This document shows positions 14,034 to 22,672 of a stretch of DNA of 23,678 bases, in pieces. The position numbers and the translations under genes were made by a program. The stretch is taken from assembly GCA_012965485.1 (NCBI GenBank), contig DTSF01000276.1, positions 1 to 23,678 of the forward strand, written 5' to 3'. Numbering within the stretch: position 1 is the first letter of the stretch; every line of letters starts with the position of its first letter. The notes beneath the pieces are model-generated. The model was not told where the DNA came from, did not search any database, and saw nothing but the letters and a program-made list of their open reading frames with translations. Source of the stretch: Dehalococcoidia bacterium (GTDB lineage Bacteria; Chloroflexota; Dehalococcoidia; SAR202; UBA826).

Positions 14034-14999
14034 TTAGAACCATTTCTTTTTATCGACGATATTATTTAGTTCATCATTATGTAGGAATAGCCGGGCATTT
14101 TCTATCAATATTTGATATCTTCGTTCAGATAAGTTCTCTGCGTCTGCCACTGCAATGTGAGGCGTCATGAGAACGTTATCTAGGCCCCATAGTTTATGGT
14201 CTGAAGGTAAAGGTTCTGTTTCATAAACGTCAAGTCCACATCCAGCAATAATCCCTTCCTCCACCGCTTCAGCTAGGTCATCTAACTTGCAGACCATACC
14301 TCTACCTATATTAATAAAATATGAGGTTTTTTTCATAAGGCTGAAAGTATCTTTATTGAATGTAAACTCAGTCTCAGGTGTATGAGGTACTGTGGTAATC
14401 ACAAAATCGGCTTGAGGAAGAAGTTCAGCAAGGGATTCAGGCTGGTGCATCTCAACGCCTTCAATTTTATATTCTTGTCTTGGGTCAATTCCTATCACTC
14501 GCATCCCAAGTTCCCGACATAACCTTGCTGTTTCATGGCCTATCCCGCCTACTCCGTTGATTAAAGCAGTAGCATCTCCGAGAAAAACGTAAGGTGTTTT
14601 GCGGGCACCTTTGTCCCATATACGTTTCCTTTTTGCGTCCATATACCATGGCAACCCTCGAGATAAAGCGAGTATAAACATTAGGATGTGGTGGGAGATG
14701 TGATCCCAATAAATTCCTCTAGGATTTGTGATCGTTAGAGAATGGTTACATAGATCTTCGTAGTAATATCCGAAAAAAGGTCCAGCGTCAGGATTGTGTA
14801 ACCACTGAATTTTGGAAGCTGCATCAAGAGCGTCGGGGGGTATCCAGCCCATAGCTGCATCAGCATCTTTAATCATTACTATGGCATCCTCATCTGTTTC
14901 AGGGGAATGAACATCATATTCGGGCAAAGTGTCAGAAAGTCTGGCGGCGAACTCACGCTTAAGATCATCTTGGGGCGGCATAAAAACAAATTTTGGCAT
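14034..14999 (-). CDS. D-2-hydroxyacid dehydrogenase (operon leader)
   Basis: The 321-residue protein has an NAD-binding loop NGVGGIGHETARL (148-160), the D of GIDPRQ that selects NAD(H), and the catalytic triad R233 (INIGRGM), E262 (YETEPLP) and H281 (MTPHIA). It should reduce a 2-keto acid (or oxidise the D-2-hydroxy acid) made or used in this pathway. It is unlike the 6853 paralogue in sequence, so substrates may differ. AGGAG lies 6 nt before ATG 14999. It is the first gene of the minus-strand operon and diverges from an amidohydrolase/MFS pair across 93 bp. Confidence 0.9.
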   Translation of the reverse strand: MPKFVFMPPQDDLKREFAARLSDTLPEYDVHSPETDEDAIVMIKDADAAMGWIPPDALDAASKIQWLHNPDAGPFFGYYYEDLCNHSLTITNPRGIYWDHISHHILMFILALSRGLPWYMDAKRKRIWDKGARKTPYVFLGDATALINGVGGIGHETARLCRELGMRVIGIDPRQEYKIEGVEMHQPESLAELLPQADFVITTVPHTPETEFTFNKDTFSLMKKTSYFINIGRGMVCKLDDLAEAVEEGIIAGCGLDVYETEPLPSDHKLWGLDNVLMTPHIAVADAENLSERRYQILIENARLFLHNDELNNIVDKKKWF

Positions 15000-15055
15000 A
15001 TCCTACTCCTACTATTCCTTGATATGAACCTGGAAACTTAATGAGGATATAACAC

Positions 15056-15071
15056 TTACCAAAATCGGTAA
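15056..15071. promoter_or_regulatory. Small dyad in the divergent promoter region
   Basis: TTACC (15056-15060) and GGTAA (15067-15071) are exact inverted copies around a 6-nt centre. It sits in the 93-bp space between the two divergent catabolic units, a natural place for an operator. A 5-bp dyad can be chance, and no regulator gene lies beside it. Confidence 0.25.
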
Positions 15072-15092
15072 ATTGACAGGTTGGAGATTTTA

Positions 15093-15926
15093 ATGACCGT
15101 AGTGGATACTCACACCCATGCCGGAGTTAACTGGTTTGAACCCGTGGAAATGTTGTTGTACCAGATGACTCTCAATCAGGTGGACCATGCTGTTCTGATA
15201 CAACATGGCAGACCAGAATATGGAACATATGATCATAGCTACTTATACGAATGCGTCGAAAGGTTTCCGGGGAAATTTACCATAATCGTCATAGTAGATT
15301 CTGATAAGAAGGATTCATTGAGGAAATTGGAAGAGCATAGAGAAAAAGGAGCCGCCGGTGTTCGTCTCACAGCCACTACCCGTTCCTCAGGACCAGATCA
15401 ATTTGCTATTTGGCGAAAAGCTGCTGAACTTGACATGGTTGTTAGTTGCATGGGCACCGTTGACGATTTCTCGTCTGATCAATTTGCAGAGCTTGTGTCT
15501 GAATTTCCCACAATTCCTATAATAATTGAGCATTTAGCAGGAGGGGGAGAAGAGAGTGCATTCCCACGGAATGGGAAGGCTCCGGTTTTTCCGTTTTCTA
15601 AATATAAAAAGGCTATGCAATTGGGTGATTTTGGGAACACATATTTAAAAATTCATGGCCTAGGGGAATTTAACATTAGACCAAATGCTTTAAAGGAAAA
15701 ATTTGACAGAAATTTTTTTGATGATATCCCTCCCCTTTTAGAGATGGCGAAAGATGCTTTCGGGTATAAAAAAATTATGTGGGGTAGTGATTACCCTCCC
15801 GTTAGTGGCAGGGAAGGTTATAGAAATGCAATGAAGACAGCTATGGAGAACCCTGTTTTCGCAGAACCCACAGAAATTGAGTGGATTATGGGCAGAACTG
15901 CTGTAACTTTGTTCGATTTTGTATAA
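15093..15926 (+). CDS. Amidohydrolase family protein (COG2159-type metal-dependent hydrolase)
   Basis: From ATG 15093 (GGAG 7 nt upstream; the in-frame TTG at 15081 overlaps that site) the product is 277 residues. It has the barrel-opening VDTHTHAG (H7, H9), IIIEHLAGG (H147), KIHGL (H188) and the metal/catalytic acid in MWGSDYP (D233), the standard set for COG2159 amidohydrolases and decarboxylases. Members hydrolyse lactones such as 2-pyrone-4,6-dicarboxylate or sugar lactones, or decarboxylate aromatic acids. Here a lactone or cyclic substrate is plausible given the divergent sugar-acid operon. It overlaps the MFS gene by 8 nt, so the two are translationally coupled. Confidence 0.88.
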   Translation: MTVVDTHTHAGVNWFEPVEMLLYQMTLNQVDHAVLIQHGRPEYGTYDHSYLYECVERFPGKFTIIVIVDSDKKDSLRKLEEHREKGAAGVRLTATTRSSGPDQFAIWRKAAELDMVVSCMGTVDDFSSDQFAELVSEFPTIPIIIEHLAGGGEESAFPRNGKAPVFPFSKYKKAMQLGDFGNTYLKIHGLGEFNIRPNALKEKFDRNFFDDIPPLLEMAKDAFGYKKIMWGSDYPPVSGREGYRNAMKTAMENPVFAEPTEIEWIMGRTAVTLFDFV

Positions 15927-17121
15927 CATTAATTTTCATCGAGGCTGGGCTATCGCCGCAGCGTGCTTTTTGGCGTCTTCCGTTGCCGTAGGTGGCTCCC
16001 AATACTCATTTGGCCATTTCGTTGAACCTCTGGAAAATACTTTTGGTTGGACGCGTACCCAAATAGGGTTGTCCTTATCTTTAATCGCATTTGGGTCGTT
16101 TATATCACCATTGATCGGATCCCTGATAGATAAACACGGATCAAGACGAATAATGGCTCTTTCTATGGCTGTATTTGGCATTAGTTATCTTGTTAGACCG
16201 TTCATGACAGAACTGTGGCATTGGTATTTCCTAAGTGTTGTTCAATCTTTTTCTATCGTCGGGGCCTCAATGTTGCCCCCAGGTAAATTGGTCGGGTTGT
16301 GGTTTCCTGAAAACCGAGGAAGAGTGATCGGCATAACTGCAATGGGAAATAATTTTGGTGGAATGGTTATACAACCGATCATTGCCTTTTTGGTTACTGC
16401 GTATAACTGGAAGGTTGGTTATGCAGTTGTGGGGGTTTTGGGAATTTTGGTATCTATATATTCTTATTTGGTTGTAAAAAATCCGGATTCTGTAAGTAAA
16501 GGGATATTGAAGTCAGAAAAGAAGGCCGAAATTTTGACTGGATTTACTTTGAAAGAGGCAATTCGGACAAAAACTTTTTACGCTATTACCTTCGCGATAC
16601 TATGCGGAACATTTACCTATAGTTCACTATTACCTCAAGTTTCTTCCCACCTCATTATTAATGGTGTGAGAGAAAGTACCGCATCCATAGCCGTAAGCTT
16701 GTTTGCCACCTGCGGAATGATGGGCAAATTTATCTTCGGAAATTTGTCCGATAAATATGGTCCACGCATGGCATTGGTCCTAGATTTGTGTGGACAAGCA
16801 ATTTTTGCATCCCTCCTTGTTTACGCAGGAGATGGCCTTCCAGTGTGGGTAATTGTTCCCGCTATGGGTTTTTTTCTAGGAGCTTTCGGAGCTCTTTATC
16901 AACTAATAGTGATTGACGCATTTGGAGTGAAACATTTTGGTGCGATAATGGGGGTTATCGCTATATCCAATGCTGTACCTTCCTTTTTAGGACCCATCAT
17001 AGCGGGGATGAGTTTCGATATCACGGGTAGCTACGCAGTTGCCTTTGTTATCACGTCTATAATATTTGTGCTTGGTGCAGTATCACTGAAATTGACTCGG
17101 GAAAATAGCATTAAAAATTGA
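15919..17121 (+). CDS. MFS transporter, monocarboxylate/organic-anion type
   Basis: The 400-residue protein has 12 hydrophobic segments in two halves. The MFS loop 2-3 signature is GSLIDKHGSRRIM, repeated in the second half as GNLSDKYGPRMAL. The first helix carries VGGSQYSFGHFVEPL, like bacterial monocarboxylate/oxalate-type carriers (substrate loop near FGWTRTQIG). No ATG lies near the front; the TTG at 15919 overlaps the upstream stop by 8 nt and is taken as a coupled start. It probably imports the substrate processed by the amidohydrolase and the divergent operon. Confidence 0.9.
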   Translation: MYNINFHRGWAIAAACFLASSVAVGGSQYSFGHFVEPLENTFGWTRTQIGLSLSLIAFGSFISPLIGSLIDKHGSRRIMALSMAVFGISYLVRPFMTELWHWYFLSVVQSFSIVGASMLPPGKLVGLWFPENRGRVIGITAMGNNFGGMVIQPIIAFLVTAYNWKVGYAVVGVLGILVSIYSYLVVKNPDSVSKGILKSEKKAEILTGFTLKEAIRTKTFYAITFAILCGTFTYSSLLPQVSSHLIINGVRESTASIAVSLFATCGMMGKFIFGNLSDKYGPRMALVLDLCGQAIFASLLVYAGDGLPVWVIVPAMGFFLGAFGALYQLIVIDAFGVKHFGAIMGVIAISNAVPSFLGPIIAGMSFDITGSYAVAFVITSIIFVLGAVSLKLTRENSIKN

Positions 17122-17144
17122 CGTTGAGCTTAAGCTACCTTGTT

Positions 17145-17900
17145 CTATAGTGAACGCAGATAATTCACTACAGGATATGATTCCCAGTCGTTGGGGGAGG
17201 AGCCACTGACGGCGAATGATTCAAAGTGGGGACCTTTGCTTTCAGAAAGATGGCCTGCGAATTCTTGGGCGTCTTCTTGACTTTTATAATTTTTTAGGCC
17301 CTCTATTTTGTATCCAATGGTGTCATCAATACCGATGGTTAAGTCCATATTTTTTTCCACTGCGCTTAATTGTAGGTTGTACATTTTGGCTATATCTTCT
17401 GGAATGGACGGGTAGATCAGAAGCGGTGAGTTTTCACTTGTAGGATTAAGATATTTTTCATAAGCAATCAGAGTGGATTTGTGGATTGCTATGTGGTCTG
17501 GATGGTTAGATATGCCGCTTGGACCGAAGGTCGATACAATATCTGGTTCAACCGTATGCATTATGTCTAGAATTTTTATGGCTAATACCTCAGGATCTTC
17601 CTTTTCTAGTTCCTGGTCCACGTACCGCAACATAAAAGGTGGATTTGCCCCGTAGGCTTTCATATTTGCCTTTAATTCGGATTCCCTGACGGAGGCAAGA
17701 TCCTCCCTTCTGATCTTTATGCCGCCGGTTCCCAATGTACCTAATTCCCCACCCGTAGCTGTGATAACGTAGACTTGGTGGCCTTCGTCACTTAGTTTCA
17801 CCATAGTGCCAGCACTGGCAGAGGTTTCATCATCTGGGTGTCCATACACCCCCAACCAGACAATGCTTTCCTTATTGGTCGATTTCATTGGTAATTCCAT
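17145..17900 (-). CDS. PIG-L/LmbE family N-deacetylase
   Basis: The 251-residue protein has the family's zinc site: GHPDDE (H21, D24 with catalytic D23) and NHPDHIAIH (H136). TATGGELGT follows the first motif as usual. Such enzymes remove acetyl groups from GlcNAc-type substrates, as in mycothiol or bacillithiol synthesis and antibiotic pathways. The substrate is unknown. The start could be 17900 or the Met four codons later (17888); neither has a strong ribosome site. It lies 30 nt after the PD-(D/E)XK nuclease gene on the same strand and is convergent with the MFS gene. Confidence 0.9.
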   Translation of the reverse strand: MELPMKSTNKESIVWLGVYGHPDDETSASAGTMVKLSDEGHQVYVITATGGELGTLGTGGIKIRREDLASVRESELKANMKAYGANPPFMLRYVDQELEKEDPEVLAIKILDIMHTVEPDIVSTFGPSGISNHPDHIAIHKSTLIAYEKYLNPTSENSPLLIYPSIPEDIAKMYNLQLSAVEKNMDLTIGIDDTIGYKIEGLKNYKSQEDAQEFAGHLSESKGPHFESFAVSGSSPNDWESYPVVNYLRSL

Positions 17901-17930
17901 AGGTCATTTGCACAATCATTTCATCCAGTC

Positions 17931-18602
17931 TCACACAGTCCGGCATCTATTTCTTCCCTTCGGGGGTATTTTCATTTTGGACACAGAATGGACTAAATCT
18001 AGGATAGGCGGTATCAGTTTTTCTGGCCCTCTTTCAACTTCAATTATATTGGATTTAAATCCGAGGGCCATTCCCATCTCTGAAATAGCCGAACTAGATG
18101 ATGCGAACTCTTTTTGACTTTCCGGTTCCATGAATATCAGATAGAGACGACTAATAGGGCTATATCCGGAGGATTCTGCTATCCATGCGTAAGCATTCAG
18201 CTGTATTTGATACGACAGTAGGGCATATTTTCTTTCAGGGTTGTAGCGTGATGTTTTGTAATCGGCAATCACATAGGATCCGTCTGAAAGGCGAAATATG
18301 GCGTCTGCTTCCCCTCTCACTCTCACGCCGATGTTTTCATCATCTCTGTAAAATTTCCTCCAATTTGGAGGTTTTATGTTCTCAGTGACCTCTCCAATTT
18401 CTTCCAACCAATCGGGCAACCGGGAAAATTTTTCAAAAAATGCAGAAATGACGTTTTTAGTAAAACTGTCTATTGAACTAAATATTGAAGGGAATGTTTG
18501 ATAAGGAAGATCCTTGACGTGCATCCTTATCCAGGCACACCTTAAGCACGGGTATCGTGTTGCGTAGTTGCTTAATTCAGTTGCTGAGATTGTAACAGTC
18601 AT
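17931..18602 (-). CDS. PD-(D/E)XK (RecB/Cas4-like) nuclease superfamily protein
   Basis: The 223-residue protein carries the RecB-family core: GEADAIFRL (D100), VIADYKTSRY (D114 and K116) and the downstream YQIQLNAYAW (Q132, Y137) motif. This pattern is shared by Cas4, AddB C-terminal and stand-alone PD-(D/E)XK nucleases (PF12705-like). An N-terminal LSNYATRYPCLRCAW segment resembles the 'sYs.C...y' start of that family, but the Cys set for a Cas4 iron-sulfur cluster is not complete (only C19 and C22 stand out). No cas genes are present, so a DNA-repair or defence role without CRISPR is more likely. The start has no clear ribosome site. Confidence 0.82.
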   Translation of the reverse strand: MTVTISATELSNYATRYPCLRCAWIRMHVKDLPYQTFPSIFSSIDSFTKNVISAFFEKFSRLPDWLEEIGEVTENIKPPNWRKFYRDDENIGVRVRGEADAIFRLSDGSYVIADYKTSRYNPERKYALLSYQIQLNAYAWIAESSGYSPISRLYLIFMEPESQKEFASSSSAISEMGMALGFKSNIIEVERGPEKLIPPILDLVHSVSKMKIPPKGRNRCRTV

Positions 18603-18667
18603 TTGATTTATGTGGTTATACTGGAGTAAATATATTTCTGAACATTATTGCAAAAAAAAGGCTAGTT

Positions 18668-19534
18668 GTGGAGAGACGTCGACTTGGAAGAACTGGACAT
18701 AGCAGCACAGTAATTACCTTCGGAGCCTATTCGATAGGAAAATTGAGTCAGCCAGATGCCGATGCTGCCATCCAAATGTGCTTGGATTACGGAGTCAATC
18801 ATATAGATATAGCGCCTGGGTATTCTGAATCAATGGAGCGCGTTGCGCCATGGATGCCGGAGTTACGCTCAAAGATGTTTTTGGGTTGTAAGACCCCAAT
18901 GAGAACTAGGGATGATGTGTGGAGTAATGTTCAAGACATAATGGGTCGTATGAATGTGGACTCTTTTGATTTGTTCCAATTGCATTCGGTAATAGATTTT
19001 GAAACCCTGGATCTGGTGACAGGAAAAGGTGGAGCCTTGGAGGCGTTAGTAGAGATGAAGGAACAAGGGCTGACGAAATGGCTTGGTATTACGGGACATG
19101 GTCCTTCTTCACCGTCTACACATCTGGAGGCGCTGAGAAGGTTTGATTTCGACACAGTGATGTTTCCAGTGAATGCTTCGATGTATAGAAATCAACAATA
19201 CCAGAAAGATTCAGATACCTTAATTCAATTTTGTAATCAAAATGATGTAGGAATTCAGACAATAAAGATGATAGCCAGGGGTGGATGGGCCGATAACCAA
19301 AAAGACTGTGCGACCTGGTATGACCCTTATAGGGAACAGAAAGAAATAGATGAGGCTTTGTGGTGGCAGTTGTCGCAAAACATAGATACGGCTCCTAGCT
19401 GTGGGGAGTTCTCATTACTTGAAAAAGTTTTAGATGCTGGGTCGCGCTTCCAACAGTTATCCACAGAAGAACAGGAAAACATAACTTCAACAAGGGTTTC
19501 CATTAATCCAGAGCCCAAATTAGCAATAATCTAA
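18668..19534 (+). CDS. Aldo/keto reductase
   Basis: The 288-residue protein begins at GTG 18668 with AAGG 6 nt upstream. The catalytic tetrad is D47 (NHIDIAPGY), Y52, K75 (LGCKT) and H106 (FQLHSV), as in all AKRs. The N-terminal RRLGRTGHSSTVITFGAYSIG is the usual first strand. It should reduce an aldehyde or ketone (or oxidise an alcohol) with NADPH. It reads divergently from the nuclease gene across 65 bp and overlaps the convergent MFS gene by 4 nt. The natural substrate is unknown. Confidence 0.92.
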   Translation: MERRRLGRTGHSSTVITFGAYSIGKLSQPDADAAIQMCLDYGVNHIDIAPGYSESMERVAPWMPELRSKMFLGCKTPMRTRDDVWSNVQDIMGRMNVDSFDLFQLHSVIDFETLDLVTGKGGALEALVEMKEQGLTKWLGITGHGPSSPSTHLEALRRFDFDTVMFPVNASMYRNQQYQKDSDTLIQFCNQNDVGIQTIKMIARGGWADNQKDCATWYDPYREQKEIDEALWWQLSQNIDTAPSCGEFSLLEKVLDAGSRFQQLSTEEQENITSTRVSINPEPKLAII

Positions 19535-20799
19535 GGGTATCTATAATTTCTTATCCCGGCTATTAGGCGCCATACAAGAAGAACTACGCAAACTGATACT
19601 GTTCCACCTAATAACATAGTGTTCCCAGCTCCAATTCGTTCAGACATGAAGCCAACTTCGAATGTTCCTATATTATTTGCTGCTATCGCGCTAAAAGAAT
19701 GAAAACTTACAGCCCTACCTCTCATATGGTCGGGAGTCGTCAATTGCACTGTGGTTTGTCTGGTGGTCATACCTATGGCATCAGTCGCACCCAGTCCGGA
19801 AATTATTCCTCCTCCTATTAATAATAAAAGCAATGGATGTACGTTGAGAAATTGAATTGAGCCGAAGCCGAACAACAGAAGGGAATATATTCCTGTAGCG
19901 TATAGAACCAGCATCCCTTTGGAGCGATAATTAGCCAAGAAAAGGACAAGGAAACTTCCAGAAACTCCGCCTAGCGAATTGGCGGCGGAAAGAGGTCCTA
20001 TAGCCCAGGCACTCTGCTTGAATAATTTATCGACTATTAAAGGCATGATTTCTCTGTAAAAACTTACGACTGTAACCCCTACGTCCATGATATAGAGGCC
20101 AGGAAGTATGGGGTGGTTTCTAACAAATGTGAATCCTTCCCATAATCTTGAAATCATAGAGCCTTCTAAAGGTTTATCAGATCCATCGGTGCCGTATTTG
20201 GCATTAATAAACAACGGTATTATTGAGGCTGGTAGGGAGAAACAGACACCTATCAAAAATACGGCAGGTAACCCGACTAATTTGTATGCAACGGAAAATA
20301 ATAAAGGTGTCAGGATGGAGCTTATTTGGTATGTAGCTGTATTAGAAGTAACAGCATGCAGCAGGTGGGAAGTGGGCACTACATTGGCTGTAATTGCCGA
20401 ACGGGCTGGCCCACCCATTGTGCTGGTCACTCCAAGTATTGCGACCATTGCATATATGTGCCAAGACTTCAAAGAATCGCTGATTAATAGAATTGTGGCA
20501 AGGGTTATTAAGAAAAAGCTGAAACACTGGGTGATTGATATCAGCTTCTTACGATCAAACTGGTCAGCGAATGCTCCTCCAAACAATGTGGCCGGCATTT
20601 GGACAGCGAGCTGCACCAATCCTAGTAATCCGAGTTGTATTCCTGAACCTGTCTCCTCATAAAGCCACACACCAAATCCAAGCAGCCGGATCTGCATGGT
20701 AACTGAAGCAGACAATCCCGATACCCATAGCATTCTGAAATTTGGAAACCTGAAAGCAGACCAAGGTTTTATATTGGTAGAGTCTTCTGTATTACGCAA
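19531..20799 (-). CDS. MFS transporter (MFS_3/enterobactin-exporter-like)
   Basis: The 422-residue protein has 12 hydrophobic segments. FRFPNFRMLWVSGL at the front is the typical MFS_3 opening ('L..rnFr.lw.g...S'), ADQFDRKKLI is the loop 2-3 signature, and TTPDHMRGRAVSF in the second half is the matching 'P...rGR..s' signature. These proteins usually export siderophores, drugs or metabolites. The start is TTG 20797-20799 by default, because no ATG or good ribosome site lies nearby; the true start is unsure. It diverges from the DUF454 gene and is convergent with the AKR gene. Confidence 0.88.
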   Translation of the reverse strand: MRNTEDSTNIKPWSAFRFPNFRMLWVSGLSASVTMQIRLLGFGVWLYEETGSGIQLGLLGLVQLAVQMPATLFGGAFADQFDRKKLISITQCFSFFLITLATILLISDSLKSWHIYAMVAILGVTSTMGGPARSAITANVVPTSHLLHAVTSNTATYQISSILTPLLFSVAYKLVGLPAVFLIGVCFSLPASIIPLFINAKYGTDGSDKPLEGSMISRLWEGFTFVRNHPILPGLYIMDVGVTVVSFYREIMPLIVDKLFKQSAWAIGPLSAANSLGGVSGSFLVLFLANYRSKGMLVLYATGIYSLLLFGFGSIQFLNVHPLLLLLIGGGIISGLGATDAIGMTTRQTTVQLTTPDHMRGRAVSFHSFSAIAANNIGTFEVGFMSERIGAGNTMLLGGTVSVCVVLLVWRLIAGIRNYRYP

Positions 20800-20969
20800 A
20801 AAGGGTAAACCCTACTGGCGCATTTGGTTCAGGGGGCTGACTCCGATTTATATATGGTTTCACGGAGAGTTATTATAGACTAAGTGATAGTTCAAGGGTT
20901 TATAAAAGCGGGGGCTATAAGGTTCTGTTTATACATTTGGTATCGTCTTGGAAGGAATCCGTCGGAGTG

Positions 20970-21572
20970 ATGGTGGCACGATTGTGGGTGTTGTTTCCCA
21001 TTTGTATTGGCCTGTCGCTATTGATAATAGGGGTTGAGGGACTATATGAACCAGGGTCTGTGAGCTTCGGCATTTATGATTGGGGGCCCCGGTTAATTGG
21101 GCCTCACGATTGGGTGTATTGTTCCTTTATCCCTTCAGGGCTACTGATCACGGGATATTTCTTGGTTGGCATTTCTGCTTTGAAGGACAATCCTCTGGCT
21201 CGCATCTTTAAAAAGGTCGTTCTTTACATTTTTGGATTTTTATTTCTGGGGATCGGAATAGCAGGATATTTTCTGCCCATGTTGCCTGGCACTATATTTC
21301 TTATTCTTTCTGCCGTTTGTTTCATGCGGTCAAATGAAAAGATGTATCGCTGGGTCACAGAGCATAGACTTTTTGGAAGGCATATAAAGCAATTTATGGA
21401 AACGGGTGCTATGCCTAAAAGAGCCAAATTCATCTCTATTAGTTGCATATGGTTTTTCTCAGCCATATCAACATCGCCAATAACGCCTTACGGTTGGCAA
21501 TTCAAAGCTATAGTCATCTCCCTTGCCGTTATAGGTACGTTGTATATACTAACGCGTCCAAACTCCAAATAG
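20970..21572 (+). CDS. YbaN-like (DUF454) membrane protein with extra N-terminal helices
   Basis: The C-terminal half matches DUF454/YbaN: GIAGYFLPMLPGTIFLILSA, CFMRSNEKMYRWV (the 'F.RSs....W' motif), HRLFGRHIKQF and MPKRAKF. The N-terminal part adds two hydrophobic segments (LWVLFPICIGLSLLIIGVEG and SGLLITGYFLVGISAL) that standard ~125-residue YbaN proteins lack, giving about 200 residues. It is an inner-membrane protein of unknown function. The start is uncertain: ATG 20970 has GGAG very close; in-frame alternatives are TTG 20937 and GTG 20973. Confidence 0.75.
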   Translation: MVARLWVLFPICIGLSLLIIGVEGLYEPGSVSFGIYDWGPRLIGPHDWVYCSFIPSGLLITGYFLVGISALKDNPLARIFKKVVLYIFGFLFLGIGIAGYFLPMLPGTIFLILSAVCFMRSNEKMYRWVTEHRLFGRHIKQFMETGAMPKRAKFISISCIWFFSAISTSPITPYGWQFKAIVISLAVIGTLYILTRPNSK

Positions 21573-21582
21573 AAATTATTTA

Positions 21583-21861
21583 CTACAGAACCGAAACTTT
21601 GATTTGTGGGTCAGCTTCTCCCCTCTTAAGTGCCTCGATTATGGTTTCAGCAAGTCTTTTGGCCGACTGGGGACTTAATTCCACAGCGACTCTCGATCCA
21701 ACCCCCCGAGACTGGTTAACAAAATCTATGTTGACACCGTACTCCCAAGGGGCGTTGAAGGGATGATCGTAAGATACATTGACCATTTCTAGTGGAAACC
21801 ATCCGTCTCTGCCCTTTCCGCTTCCTTCCACCTCTGCTCGTTCGCATATCATTGTGCACAT
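21583..21861 (-). CDS. DUF6295-type small protein
   Basis: The 92-residue protein begins MCTMICERAEVEGSGKGRDG, followed by GWFPLEMVNVSYDHPFNAP and VNIDFVNQSRG, then RVAVELSPQSAKRLAETI. I recognise this as the DUF6295 pattern (small cytoplasmic protein with conserved C-T at the N-terminus, 'GSGKG..GWF' and 'VSYDHP..AP'). Function unknown. AAGGA lies about 10 nt before the ATG. It follows the dienelactone hydrolase gene by 21 nt on the same strand. Confidence 0.75.
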   Translation of the reverse strand: MCTMICERAEVEGSGKGRDGWFPLEMVNVSYDHPFNAPWEYGVNIDFVNQSRGVGSRVAVELSPQSAKRLAETIIEALKRGEADPQIKVSVL

Positions 21862-21882
21862 AATGAGTATTTCCTTCTAAAT

Positions 21883-22638
21883 TTAACTCAAGGTCTTACT
21901 TAAAAACGTTAGCATTTTGTCCCATCCATCAACTGCGGAACTTTGGTGGTATATAGGTCGGTCGAAATAAAAGAAGCCATGACCAGCTTCGGGATACCTA
22001 TGAAACTCAATATCTTTTCCGGCCGCCTTCAACTCTTCTTCGTGTTGGTTTACTTGTTCGGGAGTTGGGCTCTGGTCCAGATCCCCGAAGAGGCCTAGCA
22101 AAGGTGCGTTCAAATCTTGAGTATACGAGTTTGGCGATACAGGTTGCTTATCTGTTAGTTGTTCATCAGACATAATAACGTTTCCACCCCAACATTCCAC
22201 TATGGCATCAAAACAGTCTAGTCGACATCCGGCTAGAAATACGTGCCTCCCTCCGGAGCATGTTCCAAATGTCCCCACTTTGCCATTTGAATTCGGCAGA
22301 GAAAGAACGTATTTGGCTGCAGCCTCCAAATCACCCATGACTTGATCATCTGATACCCCCCCTTCTGCTCTTACTGCTGCTGCAACATCTTCGGGGGTTC
22401 CGTGTGCCTCTCTGCAATACAGGTCTGGAGAAATCGCAAGGTACCCATGATGCGCCAACTTGCGGGTAAATTCTCGATATAATTCATCCCATCCTGGCAG
22501 GTGATGAGCCAAAACTACGGCTGGGAATGGGCCCGCCCCCATTGGTCTGGCAAAATACGTGTGTATTGCGTCCCCATTTGTACCACTTATAGTGATAGTT
22601 TCAGCTATGATTCCTTCAAATTTTTCTGTTGTATACAT
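21883..22638 (-). CDS. Dienelactone hydrolase family protein
   Basis: The 251-residue alpha/beta hydrolase has the nucleophile elbow GTCSGGRH (C127), the acid in GDLDQSPTP (D188) and the histidine in EAGHGFF (H220), the Cys-Asp-His triad of dienelactone hydrolases. Before it, LAHHLPGWDE takes the place of the classical 'HE..G' strand loop, so the activating Glu of true dienelactone hydrolase is replaced by histidines. It should hydrolyse an ester or lactone. AAAGGAG lies 5 nt before ATG 22638. It is in a minus-strand run with the SDR and DUF6295 genes. Confidence 0.9.
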   Translation of the reverse strand: MYTTEKFEGIIAETITISGTNGDAIHTYFARPMGAGPFPAVVLAHHLPGWDELYREFTRKLAHHGYLAISPDLYCREAHGTPEDVAAAVRAEGGVSDDQVMGDLEAAAKYVLSLPNSNGKVGTFGTCSGGRHVFLAGCRLDCFDAIVECWGGNVIMSDEQLTDKQPVSPNSYTQDLNAPLLGLFGDLDQSPTPEQVNQHEEELKAAGKDIEFHRYPEAGHGFFYFDRPIYHQSSAVDGWDKMLTFLSKTLS

Positions 22639-22672
22639 TTTTACTCCTTTAATTTAATTTGTGAATTAATTA

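Noticed and set aside
17931..18602. cas4 and a CRISPR locus
   Set aside because: No direct-repeat array and no other cas gene in the window; the Cas4 cysteine set is incomplete.
20108..20662. A long open plus-strand frame (184 codons) inside the MFS gene
   Set aside because: Antisense shadow of the transporter; lacks a ribosome site and family pattern.
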